64,000 bases of DNA from Oreocharis arfaki (lineage: Eukaryota; Chordata; Aves; Passeriformes; Paramythiidae): the NCBI GenBank assembly GCA_013398015.1, contig VZRR01010919.1, positions 1,729,494-1,793,493 of the forward strand, given 5' to 3'. Made by a program: the position numbers and the translations under genes. Below the pieces are notes generated by a model. The model was not told the DNA's origin. It saw nothing but the letters and a program-made list of their open reading frames with translations, and searched no databases. Every line of letters starts with the position of its first letter. The stretch's first letter is position 1. This document shows positions 12,142 through 22,875 of the stretch, piece by piece.

Positions 12142-13820
12142 TGAGGTGTTGTGGATGTAGAGGTCTGTCAACTTCCATAAAGAGAACAAGAGTCTTATCA
12201 CAAGTCCACATGTCCAGGAGCAGAGCATTATTTTTACATTCTGAAGTTTCTCATCTTTATGTATGGATTTTTTTTATTTGAACTAAAATATGGAGTGAGA
12301 TATTTTAATCTCACTAGGCATGCTACTTAAAATAATTAAAGTATTCTAGATTTCATAATCCAGGAGAATAATCACTTTCTTTTCAAAAATAAAAAGTTTT
12401 TATCAAGTTTTATTCTCACCCAGGTTAAGATGATTTCTCCTTACCAAATCCCACTCTTCTACCACTTGTACTCCTCTGGATGCAGATCTGGAAGCATACA
12501 GTAAAATACTTTTAAAACTGGGTTACTGCACATTTGCATGAAAGCCAGTTCAAGCAATTTAATTTTAAAGAAAATTCAAGTTTAACCAAGTCAATACTGC
12601 ACATTTTCTGGAATCAATACAGGTGTTTTGTAGGAAAAAAGTGTTCATATTAGTCCTGTATATAGTTTATCAAGTAAGAAGAATTTTTTCTTAAGGAATA
12701 GGGAGAATAAGATTTTAAGACAACACAATATATCATCTGCAATTCCTCAAAAATATATTCACACTGGTTTCTTTTATATACAATAGTCTTTACACAGTTT
12801 GTATTTATCTTTCTAAACTATTAAGTGAATTGCTTCCAACTTTTTATAAAAGAATCAAAACAGCTTTTATCTTCTCCATTTTATCATCTGTGAGAATAAA
12901 AAATGAGTATTTTCTTAATTAAGAAAAGTACTTCCTGAAAGATCTAATTGCAGATGGAAAGACAAATGTTTGGTAAGGACAGGTTCCAGAAACTTAAAAT
13001 ACTTACTTTTGTAATGCTTTAGTAGATGAATAAGATGATTGAAATCTTTTGAACCAATTATGACTGCCTTGACGCACAAATTGCCTTATTAATTACTGAA
13101 TGTACTGTATACAATAATTTTCCTTTCTTTTTTCTTGTGTTAATTTGTTGAGTCCCAAAAGATTAGGGTTTTTTCATTACTCTCAAAGGATACATTATCA
13201 AAGCTCAAACCGTGTGACTGGAGAATTATTTTTCTTAATGCAGTGTATCTGCACTTCTTGAAAATAAGTCAAAAAGTGAATTTCTTTATGCCTGGATAGG
13301 TCCCTGATCTGAAGTGAGTAAGCATACAGAAAGGCATAGTTTTTATGGGACCATTTTTTATTTTTTTTCTGAAAAAGACTCTGTTATATTCTCAGTGATA
13401 ACACGAGGCTTTTGCCACACAAAGATAGACCAACATACAGATACAGGATTAAGACTTTCAGTCATAATCAGAACAAGGATGTTCTGAGTGTTATTTCCAT
13501 AGAAGATTCGCTAAGATTTTTTTTCTGAGTCAACACTATTTTAGCCACTAATCTAAAGCACAGCACCTTACAAGTATAAAGAAATTTAAGCCCATCCTAG
13601 CCAACCCTAGTACATTAGGAAATAGTTTTGTTAATGGAATTATATGGCCTTACTCTCACACTTCTTATCTCTACAGAGAATATAAGACAAAAGTCTGAAA
13701 AAATATATGTTTTCTAAAAAAAATTTTTTTTTTAGAGCTCAAGTACTCTCCATGAATTTTTTATAGTGGTGATAACCTGAGCATAAACTATTCATTTTGT
13801 GTTTCTTGCTTTGTTCCAGA

Positions 13821-13867
13821 CAAGATCTTTAGTTTTTAAGCTAAAAGTTTTCAAGATCTTTAGTTTT
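13821..13867. repeat. 31-base-offset direct repeat
   Basis: The 16-mer 'caagatctttagtttt' occurs at 13821-13836 and again at 13852-13867 with 15 unrelated bases between. A small local duplication with no known function. Confidence 0.85.
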
Positions 13868-14009
13868 CTGTCAGGTGACCCTGATTTATCACCTATGTTT
13901 GCAGTCCTTACCCTAGGCAAACGGAGAATCCATTCCTTGAGTGAGTTCTACCACGAGTGTCTAAAGCTTTCACTCTACACAACTTTGAGTGACACTGAAC
14001 ACTTCAGTA

Positions 14010-14600
14010 GCATTCTGCGGGTGAGGCCCAAAACCACCAGAGACTCCTGTACTTAAAGTATGCTGAGCCTGCCCAGACACTGCTAAGGAAAACTCCCCAT
14101 CCAACCATCCAGGAGCCACTCTGGCACCACCCAAGCTGAGACCGAGGCCCCTTCCCAGCTACACCCCCACACTCACACAGTCACACCAGGGTTCCTCACC
14201 AGCTCAACTCCAGGTTTCCCATAGCAGAGTCTCAAACATCTCTTACCCCTGAAATAATTTAATCTTGGTGCAATAACAAAACAACAGCTCCAGCTGGGTA
14301 CCTTCAAGAAGGGACCCAAACAAAGGGTCCCCTGGGATTTACACCCTCACAGTCCAAGCACAGGAAAATCTGGGTGTGCCCAGCTGCTGCTGTGTCTCTG
14401 AGTGTCCGGTCACCGGGCTGGCCCACAGGTGCCCCTGCCCTTTGTTGTGCAAAGGGGCAGCAGTTCTGCTCCTGCCACCCAGGGCTCAATCCTCAGCAGG
14501 TACTGCAGCTGCACATTGAGCTACCTGCACTACATGGATTCCACAAAAACACTTCCATGGAGTTTGGGAAAGGCCCTTTTCCAGGTGCTGCCAAAATAAG
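14010..14600. other. unclassified GC-richer segment
   Basis: About 590 bases clearly richer in G and C than the surroundings, with abrupt edges against AT-rich DNA on both sides. It contains many CCA/CCC-type blocks, a palindromic 'gggacccaaacaaagggtcc' at 14312-14331, and short open frames on both strands that show no domain. The composition and edges suggest an inserted sequence, such as a piece of an LTR retroelement or its regulatory region. I see no paired LTRs, no primer binding site and no target-site duplication, so the class is open. Confidence 0.4.
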
Positions 14601-16351
14601 TGGAGTTACTGCTGTCCTTCCACTGAAAATGCACTTGAGTTAAATGATAACATATATACTCCATGTTCCTTCACAGTGACCTTATTCAGCCACCTTCTTT
14701 CATTTCAGAAAGAAAAGAAAATAAGGATTATACTTTAAAATAAAAAATGGATCATCATGCTATCAAACTAAACAAAGAACTATTCTTTTAGCTATGATGT
14801 GGGTGGTTAACCTAATCATAATTCCTGAAAATCCTGCATATGTGAATTTCTAACCTAAGCTCCTTGAAAATTAATCAATTTTTTTGAAGTAACTGTTTCC
14901 ATTAAGGAAATGACTGTCATAAACATGGAAAGAGCAATACCTCTAATGGGTATTAAGTCATAAAAATGTTTCTTTTTATGAAAGTCTTTTTAAAAAGTCT
15001 CTATAGAAAAAAAGTATTTTCCGCGACATTTCTTCCAGTTTTATAGAACAGGAGTATATACTAATCATATATCAAACAACAGACATCTCTTTTTCTCTTC
15101 AAGTAATGGACATTTGGGAAAAGCCATTTGCCGCCTTCTCTCAAGACTGATACCTCAGGAAATTCTACTTGAATTTTTTTCTCTTAAAAGACGAAATAAA
15201 TGGGATAACATCAAGTGTATTTGTCACAACATTTTTCAGGGTTTAGCAAAGCGAATTCTATTTATTTTGTAAATATTCAGCACACCAGCTCTCAGAGATA
15301 TCACATACCCAGAATGGTGTGTGGTGAACACCTGACTTAAGTCTAGTGTACCTGTATTTTGACACCAAAGAGAGACACCACCATATACTGAGGGGAAAAA
15401 GTATTGCTGAGATAGCTGAACAATTGCATTATTTCCTAAGAGCATCTGCTGTATATCAATTCACAGCATTCTTCTTTCCCCACCCACCAACAAAATAGGT
15501 GTAAGATATCAAGGACTAAAAACTGCAAAAACAAGTAGTGGAACACTATAGTGACAGTAAAGTGAGGCAAAACTGTGAACAGTACCAGTAGCAAAAGTTG
15601 TCTTATAACCATAAATGGATTTTAGACTAAGATAATATCTTACAAAGTCTGTATTTAAAAGATGCATGCAAACAATTCAAGAACTATGGAAGGAGGTTAT
15701 GACTGCTGCTCTTCCAGGCCAGTTATACTTTTGTATCACTGAGAAATTTACTACTTGCAGTTTTACTGTCAAGAGCACATTTATTCTGATTTTAATGCAT
15801 CACATAAATTTTATACTTTCAGGAATATTCACAATAAGACATTAAATCTGATAGTGAATAAATACTATTTGGTTTTTATTACGTTTGCCTCCAATTTTCA
15901 TTATTTTACCTTAGTTAGGGCTGCTCTTGCCCACTTTATTAAAGTTTGCTTGGATACATCCTTGATATCAATTGGATTGAATATTTCTCAAATCTCAAAT
16001 ATATTTTATTATCTCAGCTCTGATGTAATGATCCGTATAGTAGCATTTCCCTTAATATTAATAAATTTTACAGAATCAAAAACCTCCAAAACACTCTGAA
16101 ACATTTTTGGATACTGTTCCACTAGCCATTTCCTGTCTACATTCATAAATACTGTTTTATTTGCCTGTTGAATGTGAGGTAATGTTCAAAGTAAGTAATT
16201 GGTAGCAGAGTCTGGCCACACACTAACCTCTCTACAGGGATATAATGCTAAATAAAATTAGTCAGTGAGTCATAAGACCTATTTTGTAGCCAAGATTTTA
16301 TGCTGTACTTAAGGGTCTACAAAATTAAAAAATAAAAATGATTGAGATTTT
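14601..16351. other. intergenic, nothing recognised
   Basis: Unique AT-rich sequence. The 15755-16099 open frame (+, 114 codons) is rich in I, F, Y and N as expected for AT-rich non-coding DNA and matches no family that I recognise. Confidence 0.6.
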
Positions 16352-16899
16352 TGACGTCTTTTAGGCTCTAGTGTTTGCTAACATTGTTGCTTCTATTGAT
16401 CTCCCACTGAGGATGAGATAATGAAAAATATCCCCAGCAGTGACTATGAAGCCTTTTGATGAAGCACATGTTGGACCAGGGCATAATTTGTCTGGATGGA
16501 AGCAGAGCTTATCTTGTTGCCAATTTGTAAAATGCACCAGAAGCTTTGGCACCCGTTCAGACCTGTAGTTATGCAGAGAGCACAGGGAGCCCGCAGAGAG
16601 CTGTGGGAAGGCAGGAAAAGAAGCCTGTAAAAGGAATTGTCTGCTTGTCTCCCCACCCTTCTCTCAGTAGGAGTTTCTGAGCAGGGCCGTGTATTGTGGG
16701 GTTCTGCCAACCACTTTTCTAACCCAAGGAGCAGAAGATACAACTTGGACGTGCTTGACTCTCACTGCTGCTGGGATGATAGTCTGGGAACAGGCTGGGG
16801 ATAAGTCTGTCAGACACAATGGGACTATCTGAGCCAATATCTGCTTTACAGATCTAGCTGAAAAAGCTAACCAGGACCACATCCATACGATGACGTCTT
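16352..16899. other. segment bounded by identical 9-mers
   Basis: The CpG-containing 9-mer 'tgacgtctt' occurs at 16352-16360 and 16891-16899. The roughly 530 bases between are GC-richer than the flanks and open over 60-100 codons in two minus frames (16361-16552, 16444-16743). The inner ends do not form TG..CA or inverted terminal repeats, so no mobile-element class is assigned. TGACGT is also the core of a CREB/ATF site. Confidence 0.3.
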
Positions 16900-18229
16900 G
16901 CAAAAATAAACACTTGAAAGTCCTATAGGACGTCCTGATTCCCATACGTGAGTTTAACAAACAGCCCTTTCTCTCTGAGGACAGAAATCCCTCTGGAGAC
17001 TATCATATAAACACACTGGTCTTCCAATCATCCAGTAGATCAAGTATTAAATTAATATATTAAACATTCACCACAATAGGACCATGTCCTAGTCCACTTC
17101 TCCAGGTTAATATCCTGATTACCAGGTGTGGGTTTCTTGCTAATTCTTGAATTTACTTGACCTGTGCAGAAAGAAGCAGTTTCCTCATGAAGAATAGAGG
17201 AATACCCAGCCTCGTCCCAGAATGACATTTAACTCAGCATTTGTGTTCATTCCTAGAAATAGGAGATGTGGGTTCAAAGTCCAGGAAAGTTAGTCTGCAT
17301 GTCTCAAAAGTGGTTAAGTAATAAAGCAACACTGCAGGAAGTTTCAGGGAGTTTGCTTTTTTTAATCAAACAACTGTTTTGATGCTGAACTAATAATTGT
17401 GTTCTGGGAATATAGGTCTCAGGACTTCTTGGAGTTTGGCAATCCGTTTTCTATCGAGGACTGGGATCTTTTTGTTCTTAATTATTTTGTCAGGCTTAGC
17501 CAGTTTACCAGTTTTGAAGGTAGACATGTATTCTCCTCATTTGTAATATCTGATTTTTTGCATATCCATTCTGTATCCTTTTCCTGTCCTGTCTGTTTTC
17601 CCGTTATAAGACCCTTAGCTTTAGATATAAGACTTCCTGTTATGAGACTTCAACTCATTTTGTGTTTTCTGAAACAATAGCACCGAAATACTCCTGACTT
17701 AGAGGGACAGGAGGTTAAATAAAATACCTTCTATGACAACCAGAATTCTTTTGCCTCCCAGCCTTTCAAGAAATGCGAAAACACTGTATTTCCCTTTGCA
17801 TTTAGTTTTTACCTTTTTATAGAGTAGGAAAAAAATTAATTTCAAACACATGAAAAAAAGGAAAAACAACTTTAAAATGTACTGAAATGCAACAAACAAC
17901 CCCCCCCTCCCCCACCTGTATTACTTCAAGCCCACCTTGTGGAAAAGGACGTAAGCGTTCAATTTTCATTTAATTCTCTGTTTCCATTCAGGACAGCACC
18001 GTCATCTGTGAAAGCCTTGAGACTGTCAAATACATATAAATTAGATCTGAATCTTCTTTTTTTTTTTTTCCATAGTAAATGCACCACATATGTCATTAAC
18101 CGCTGTGCATCATCAACCATACCAGCAATTTGTAACTATTCCCTCATATGAGGTAAGAATCATCAGGGTACTTTCTGTCATTGATGTCAATGACTAACTC
18201 AGTCTCCTCCGTAATTCTGCCAGCTATGT
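16900..18229. other. intergenic with a C-rich tract
   Basis: No gene or repeat family recognised. A pyrimidine tract of eight C, T, five C, A, two C sits at 17900-17916, and a T run at about 18059-18070. Confidence 0.55.
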
Positions 18230-18560
18230 CATGTCAGCTTTTGAACAAAGCCTCAGCTATAATTAACTGGCTTCCTAGGGTGAAATCAGAGTTTTAGTCA
18301 ACATTGCTTAAGTTTAAACAATAGCTCTTGAATTCTGTATAGCACCTGTCACTGTTCCGTCTTTGAAATGCTTAACAAAGGTGCTCAGTCTTTTTCAACA
18401 GCCATTTCGAAGAAAAGCCAGCGTAGGTGGCAGCCTGTATTATCATATTCCAGATAATTGCCTTTCTGTATGCAATTTTCCTCCTAGCTGTTTTGCATGC
18501 AGTTATTATGAAACCATTGCATTCTGATAGCACCCAGATGCTCAAATTGAAATCACCAGC
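18230..18560. promoter_or_regulatory. candidate conserved non-coding element
   Basis: Repeat-free, mixed-composition DNA without homopolymer runs and with a cluster of developmental factor motifs. AACAAAG (TCF/LEF or SOX type) lies at 18244-18250 and 18374-18380, the reverse-type CTTTGAA at 18361-18367, AACAAT (SOX) at 18317-18322 and TAATTA (homeodomain) at 18260-18265. The look is that of enhancer-like conserved blocks in avian gene deserts. This is inference from texture and motifs; conservation cannot be seen from one sequence. Confidence 0.3.
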
Positions 18561-21500
18561 CCTTTTGTTAACAGACTGTACAAAATATTCCTAAAGTAAT
18601 TTCTGTCCTCAAGAGTTTGGATTCTAAATACACAAAGCAGACTAACAAACTCATATAAATGGAAAAATATCCTCACATTGAAGAGAAGGATAATTTCAGA
18701 TGTTGCACTTGCTAATAATCACAGTACTCAGCAGTAACTAATTTCAGTGTTGGCTCCTACATCCTGACCTAACTAATGGGAATATTTTAATGACAGTTAA
18801 TGAGAATTTTGCAACCGATTTCAAAGAATTTCAGATTTTACTTTACGAATCCAGATCCTGTACAAATCATAGGTGTGTGATGATTATATTTTAATGCTAA
18901 GTAATGTCCTATAGCACGGTTTCATAGACTTTATAAAAATGTTCCCAGAAGGTGGCTATAGCCTTCATTCTTCATTTCTTTTCTTCTTCACATCTTTCGT
19001 TCTGTGCTATGGCTCGAGATAAGTTCTAACACTAAGCCACTTTGAGAATTATCCTTAAAAGCAGAACAGGTCACTGATTATGTCATCATGCTTCATACAT
19101 GTTGAAAAATCATATCTGATGATTGCAAAAAAGTCGTATCTGATGATTCAATATATACAGTGTCTATAGGAAAAGAACTTTATGTCTTCCGAGACTGATA
19201 CCTGTTGATGGCTCACCCTTGCACAGAAGCAAAGAGAAAAAGAGCAGACCTACCTTAGCAACCACTGAAAATTCACAGTAAAAAAAAGAATAAAGACAGT
19301 TGTTACTATTTCTTTTCAAAAATGTGACCAGGGTATTTGGAAACTAATACAGACCTATCTCCTACTCATTATTGACACCTAAATTATGTGAAATTTTACA
19401 CATTAAAAAAGAAATTTTACACAGTAAAAAAGAATATGATTCTTTTTAATTCACTCAGTTAAAACCATATATCAAGTCCAGTAAGCATCTAGAAAAAACC
19501 CCAACTGTTTAGTGCATATATGCTTTAAAACTAATTGAGTGTATTTTACATGACAGATCTTGAAAAAGAAGGTTCTTAATAGGGGGTATGTTTTATATCT
19601 CAAACCAAAAAAGAAAAAATTATACCCCGGTGTATCATCATGGAGAGACGCCATAAATTGCCCTCTGCCAGATCTTTATAATTATACTTATTTGTAGCAC
19701 TAGGAGGTATTCCAGGGACAGTTTCTCAGATATGCAATTCAATGAATGATATGAGAAAAAAAATCAGCTATCAAACATGAGATTATTAAATGGAGAACTG
19801 AAGAATTCTTTTTAAAAAGGTACTTCTACTAAATTCCAGTTTATTTGTGAACCCACTGACTAAAGATAAAAAAGTTTCTGATGATTAATGATGCCAAAAG
19901 TACATCTCCTTTAATAAGTGATCCTATCCATATTTTTATTGTCATTCGCTGGGCATTCCTTTTTATTTCCAGTTTGTGTATGCTACAGAACCTCAGTGAG
20001 GCTTTAGCATTTGCATAAGTGCCTTCCTGAACAGAGACTCGTTGGGCATGATTTACTGACACAGAACCTTTCATAGAAACCACCATGAATTCATACAGTA
20101 GAAATGCATGCAAAACCAATTAAGTACCCATCAAAATGGACCACTATCATATTTTATGCTCCAAAGGGCCGTAGGAAAAAAATGAGAATCTGTCTCCCAA
20201 AACAATGCAGGGTGGCTTTTACTTGACAGAACTAAACTACCACAGCTGCTTTCTGACAGACCGTTTTAATGGTCTTTCTTTGTGTTTTAGTGTGAAATAT
20301 GTGATAAGAGCTAGATTTCATATAAATTTATATTACTACTCTCTCTTTATATTTAAGGTAAACTAATAGAAAAACTTGACAAACTTCCTTTTACATTTCA
20401 ATTTATCATCAAAGCATTTTATATTAGCAGGTCAAGGAGGTTTATTTAATTGATTTGACTTTATTTTGCCTTCTTATTTCAAGCATACTTATATAATGTC
20501 TTATATTAAAAAAGAATCAAAATAATTTCTATGTCTAATCACCTCATAGATTATATGCTCCTCACCAAAACAAAATATTTCAAATGTGTAATTTCAAAAT
20601 GTACTATTCAAAATTTCTAAAGTGAGTCTTTTTTGTCACTATATAATAAAATAAGTTTTTTTTACTTTATCCTGATTTTTAACATACATCGTATTTTTAT
20701 TCATGGTACTGGCATGAGGAAATGTGCATTTATTTTTCATAGCTAGCAAGAAATCGGGTAGCAAGAAGTTACAATGCAGAGCTATGATAGCTCAAATTAC
20801 CGTGTTAATGACAGCTATAAAAACATGCATTGCTATCTGGAATACCACACTAATTTGATATTTACAAGTTAGGAATTATCATGGTTGATTGATTTTGTTC
20901 TGGAAGAACACACTGACTGGTGTATCATATAGCTAATCAACAGCATAGGTCATCTGGGTATGGGAGACCTTAGATACATCAAACTGCTTTTGTGTGATTT
21001 TTACTCATCTTTGTCTATCCTATCTCATTTCATTAAAGCCTGCACGCAGAATGAGTGAGTCAAGACATCATGCCTTCCGAAATTCTGATATTTGGGCTGC
21101 CATGACAATTTTGCACTTTGAATGGATGAAAACCTGTACTGTAATAGTAAAAAAAAAATAGATAAAACTTCTAAAAGTTATATAACTTATATATAACATA
21201 TATCATATATATATAACTTATATATATAACTTATATAGTTATATAACTTATATATATAATATATAACTTCTAAAAGTTATATAAACGTGGCTAGGAACAT
21301 TAGAGAACCACAAGCAGGTAACTCCCAATATCAACGCAGGCCAAGGGACGAACAGATCAAGAGTATCCCTGCCAAGCAGGACTCGGGGGTGCCGGTGGAT
21401 CTAACCCAGAAACATGCAGGTTATGAACAACACCAACTTTAATACTGCTTAAGGCAGGCAACTCTCACAAAATGGGGAGAAAAAAACAAGTCCACAGTCA

Positions 21501-22547
21501 GTAGAGTTACATGTCTCCTCCAGATTGCAAAACTCTGCATGAAGTCTGCAGATCTGCAAATCAAAAGACAAAAGCTCACTGATTCAGTTTGTCATGCTCC
21601 ATATCACAGGTCGTTAGATCTCAATCATGTATCCCTGTGTTCAACTGCAGTAATTGGCGTTTAATTAAGGGAAAATTTCGAGAAAACAATCCAATTTGGC
21701 TTTGGCACATTTACTACAAGAAGAATGAGGGAGACAGTAGCATCCTCCTCCTCCCCCACCCAGCAGGATTTCAGCTGGAAGTAGTGCAGAATGTCCTACA
21801 TTACGACTTCTTCCAGCCATACTGAGGACTCTAAAGATGGTAAATTTAGCAACCCTATAGTAACTTCTTCCATCATTTAATTGTTGTCATTGTTAAAACG
21901 TGGTCCCACATTTCTGATGCAATTATCTGTGGCTCAGCTACCAGGCTCTAATTATGTCTTTCTCTGCTGAATTTAAGTGCTTTTTATTAACCACTATACA
22001 CTCATATGTTGCAATCAAGTGACATCCCAATGTTATTTCAGATAAAGTAAACAGATTGAACTCAGTTCCTCACAGCAAGATACTTTCTAATCTTAGGAAC
22101 ATGTCAATGGCTTTTTTCTTCACCTGCCCCAATTTGTCAACATTCTTTGAAAATTATAGATTTCATGAGCAGTATCTCAGTTCTATACATGAATATCTAA
22201 GACTTCTCAATTTTTTACAGATTCAAGTATTTCATTAGTCCTTTTATTTTTCTACCAGACTGAACAGTGGGAAAGAATTTGGAACAAGTTCTGCTCTGTT
22301 CTGTAAAAGAAATATGCAGTCTGGGGATAAGTGAAAAAAGATTCTGCAGATTCAGCAAGGTAATAGCTAATTAGACAACTCAAGAGTCAGGCAATCAGCA
22401 GAATGAGCTGATGAACTGTCATTAAATGTCATTCAGCATCAATTCTTGATTCAAAACCATGTCTTCCCAGAGTATCTTTTTCAAGAAAAATGGTGCTACA
22501 GAAGGAATCCTAGAAGTAATTTCCAGTGCTAGAACACATTGTATCTT
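18561..22547. other. intergenic, small local repeats
   Basis: No gene recognised. Local duplications: 'tatctgatgatt' at 19113-19124 and 19137-19148 (offset 24); 'gaaattttacaca' at 19390-19402 and 19411-19423 (offset 21). The TA-rich palindromic tract at 21166-21284 is listed separately. Confidence 0.55.
21166..21284. repeat. TA-rich palindromic tract with 20-base flanking repeats
   Basis: An identical 20-mer 'aacttctaaaagttatataa' bounds the tract at 21166-21185 and 21265-21284. The 20-mer itself contains an inverted AACTT/AAGTT pair. Between the copies is alternating TATA sequence with several 'ataacttatata' units. The whole can fold on itself many ways and is a likely unstable microsatellite. 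Confidence 0.88.
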
Positions 22548-22875
22548 ATGGAATCACAGGATATCCTGAGCTGGAAGGAACGTACAGAAAACAAGTCCAA
22601 CTCCTGGCCCTGCACAGGACAGCCCCAAGAATCACACCACATGCCTGAGAGCCTTGTCCAAGTGCTTCTTGAACTCTGTCCATCTTGCTGCTGTGACCAC
22701 TTCTCTGGGGACCCTGTTCCAGTACTCAACCACTCTCGGAGAACCTTTTCCTTATACCCAACCTAAACCTCCCCTGACACTGCTTCAGGCCATTCCTTTG
22801 GATCCTGTCACCGGCCACCAGAGGGAAGAGATCAGTGTCTGTCCCTCCTCTTCCCCTCCTGAGGAAGCAATTTAA
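22548..22875 (-). mobile_element. CR1 LINE, 3' end fragment, antisense
   Basis: A well-preserved 5'-truncated CR1 copy in minus orientation. On the + strand it starts with the complement of the 3' tail 'ggaatcacaggatatcctga'. It then shows 'aagtccaactcctggccctg', 'aatcacaccacatgcctgag', 'gaccctgttccagtactcaa', 'cccaacctaaacctcccctg' and 'ctcctcttcccctcctgagg'. It is the least diverged CR1 in the window by eye. Open frames here on both strands (22529-22920) are by-products of the repeat, not genes. Confidence 0.95.

Larger units (their letters stand above)
11186..14009. other. intergenic, AT-rich
   Basis: No gene or interspersed repeat recognised. Content: a T-run/G-run at 12114-12141, and a 16-base direct repeat at 13821-13836 and 13852-13867. 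A minus-strand GTAAGT hexamer near 13.0 kb preceded by a short open stretch has no credible acceptor. Confidence 0.55.

Noticed and set aside
13003..13070. Minus-strand exon ending at a GTAAGT near 13.0 kb (short open stretch with 'FNHLIHLLKHYK')
   Set aside because: Stops lie just upstream in frame, the only possible acceptor is a weak AAG without a pyrimidine tract, and about 24 open codons are not informative.
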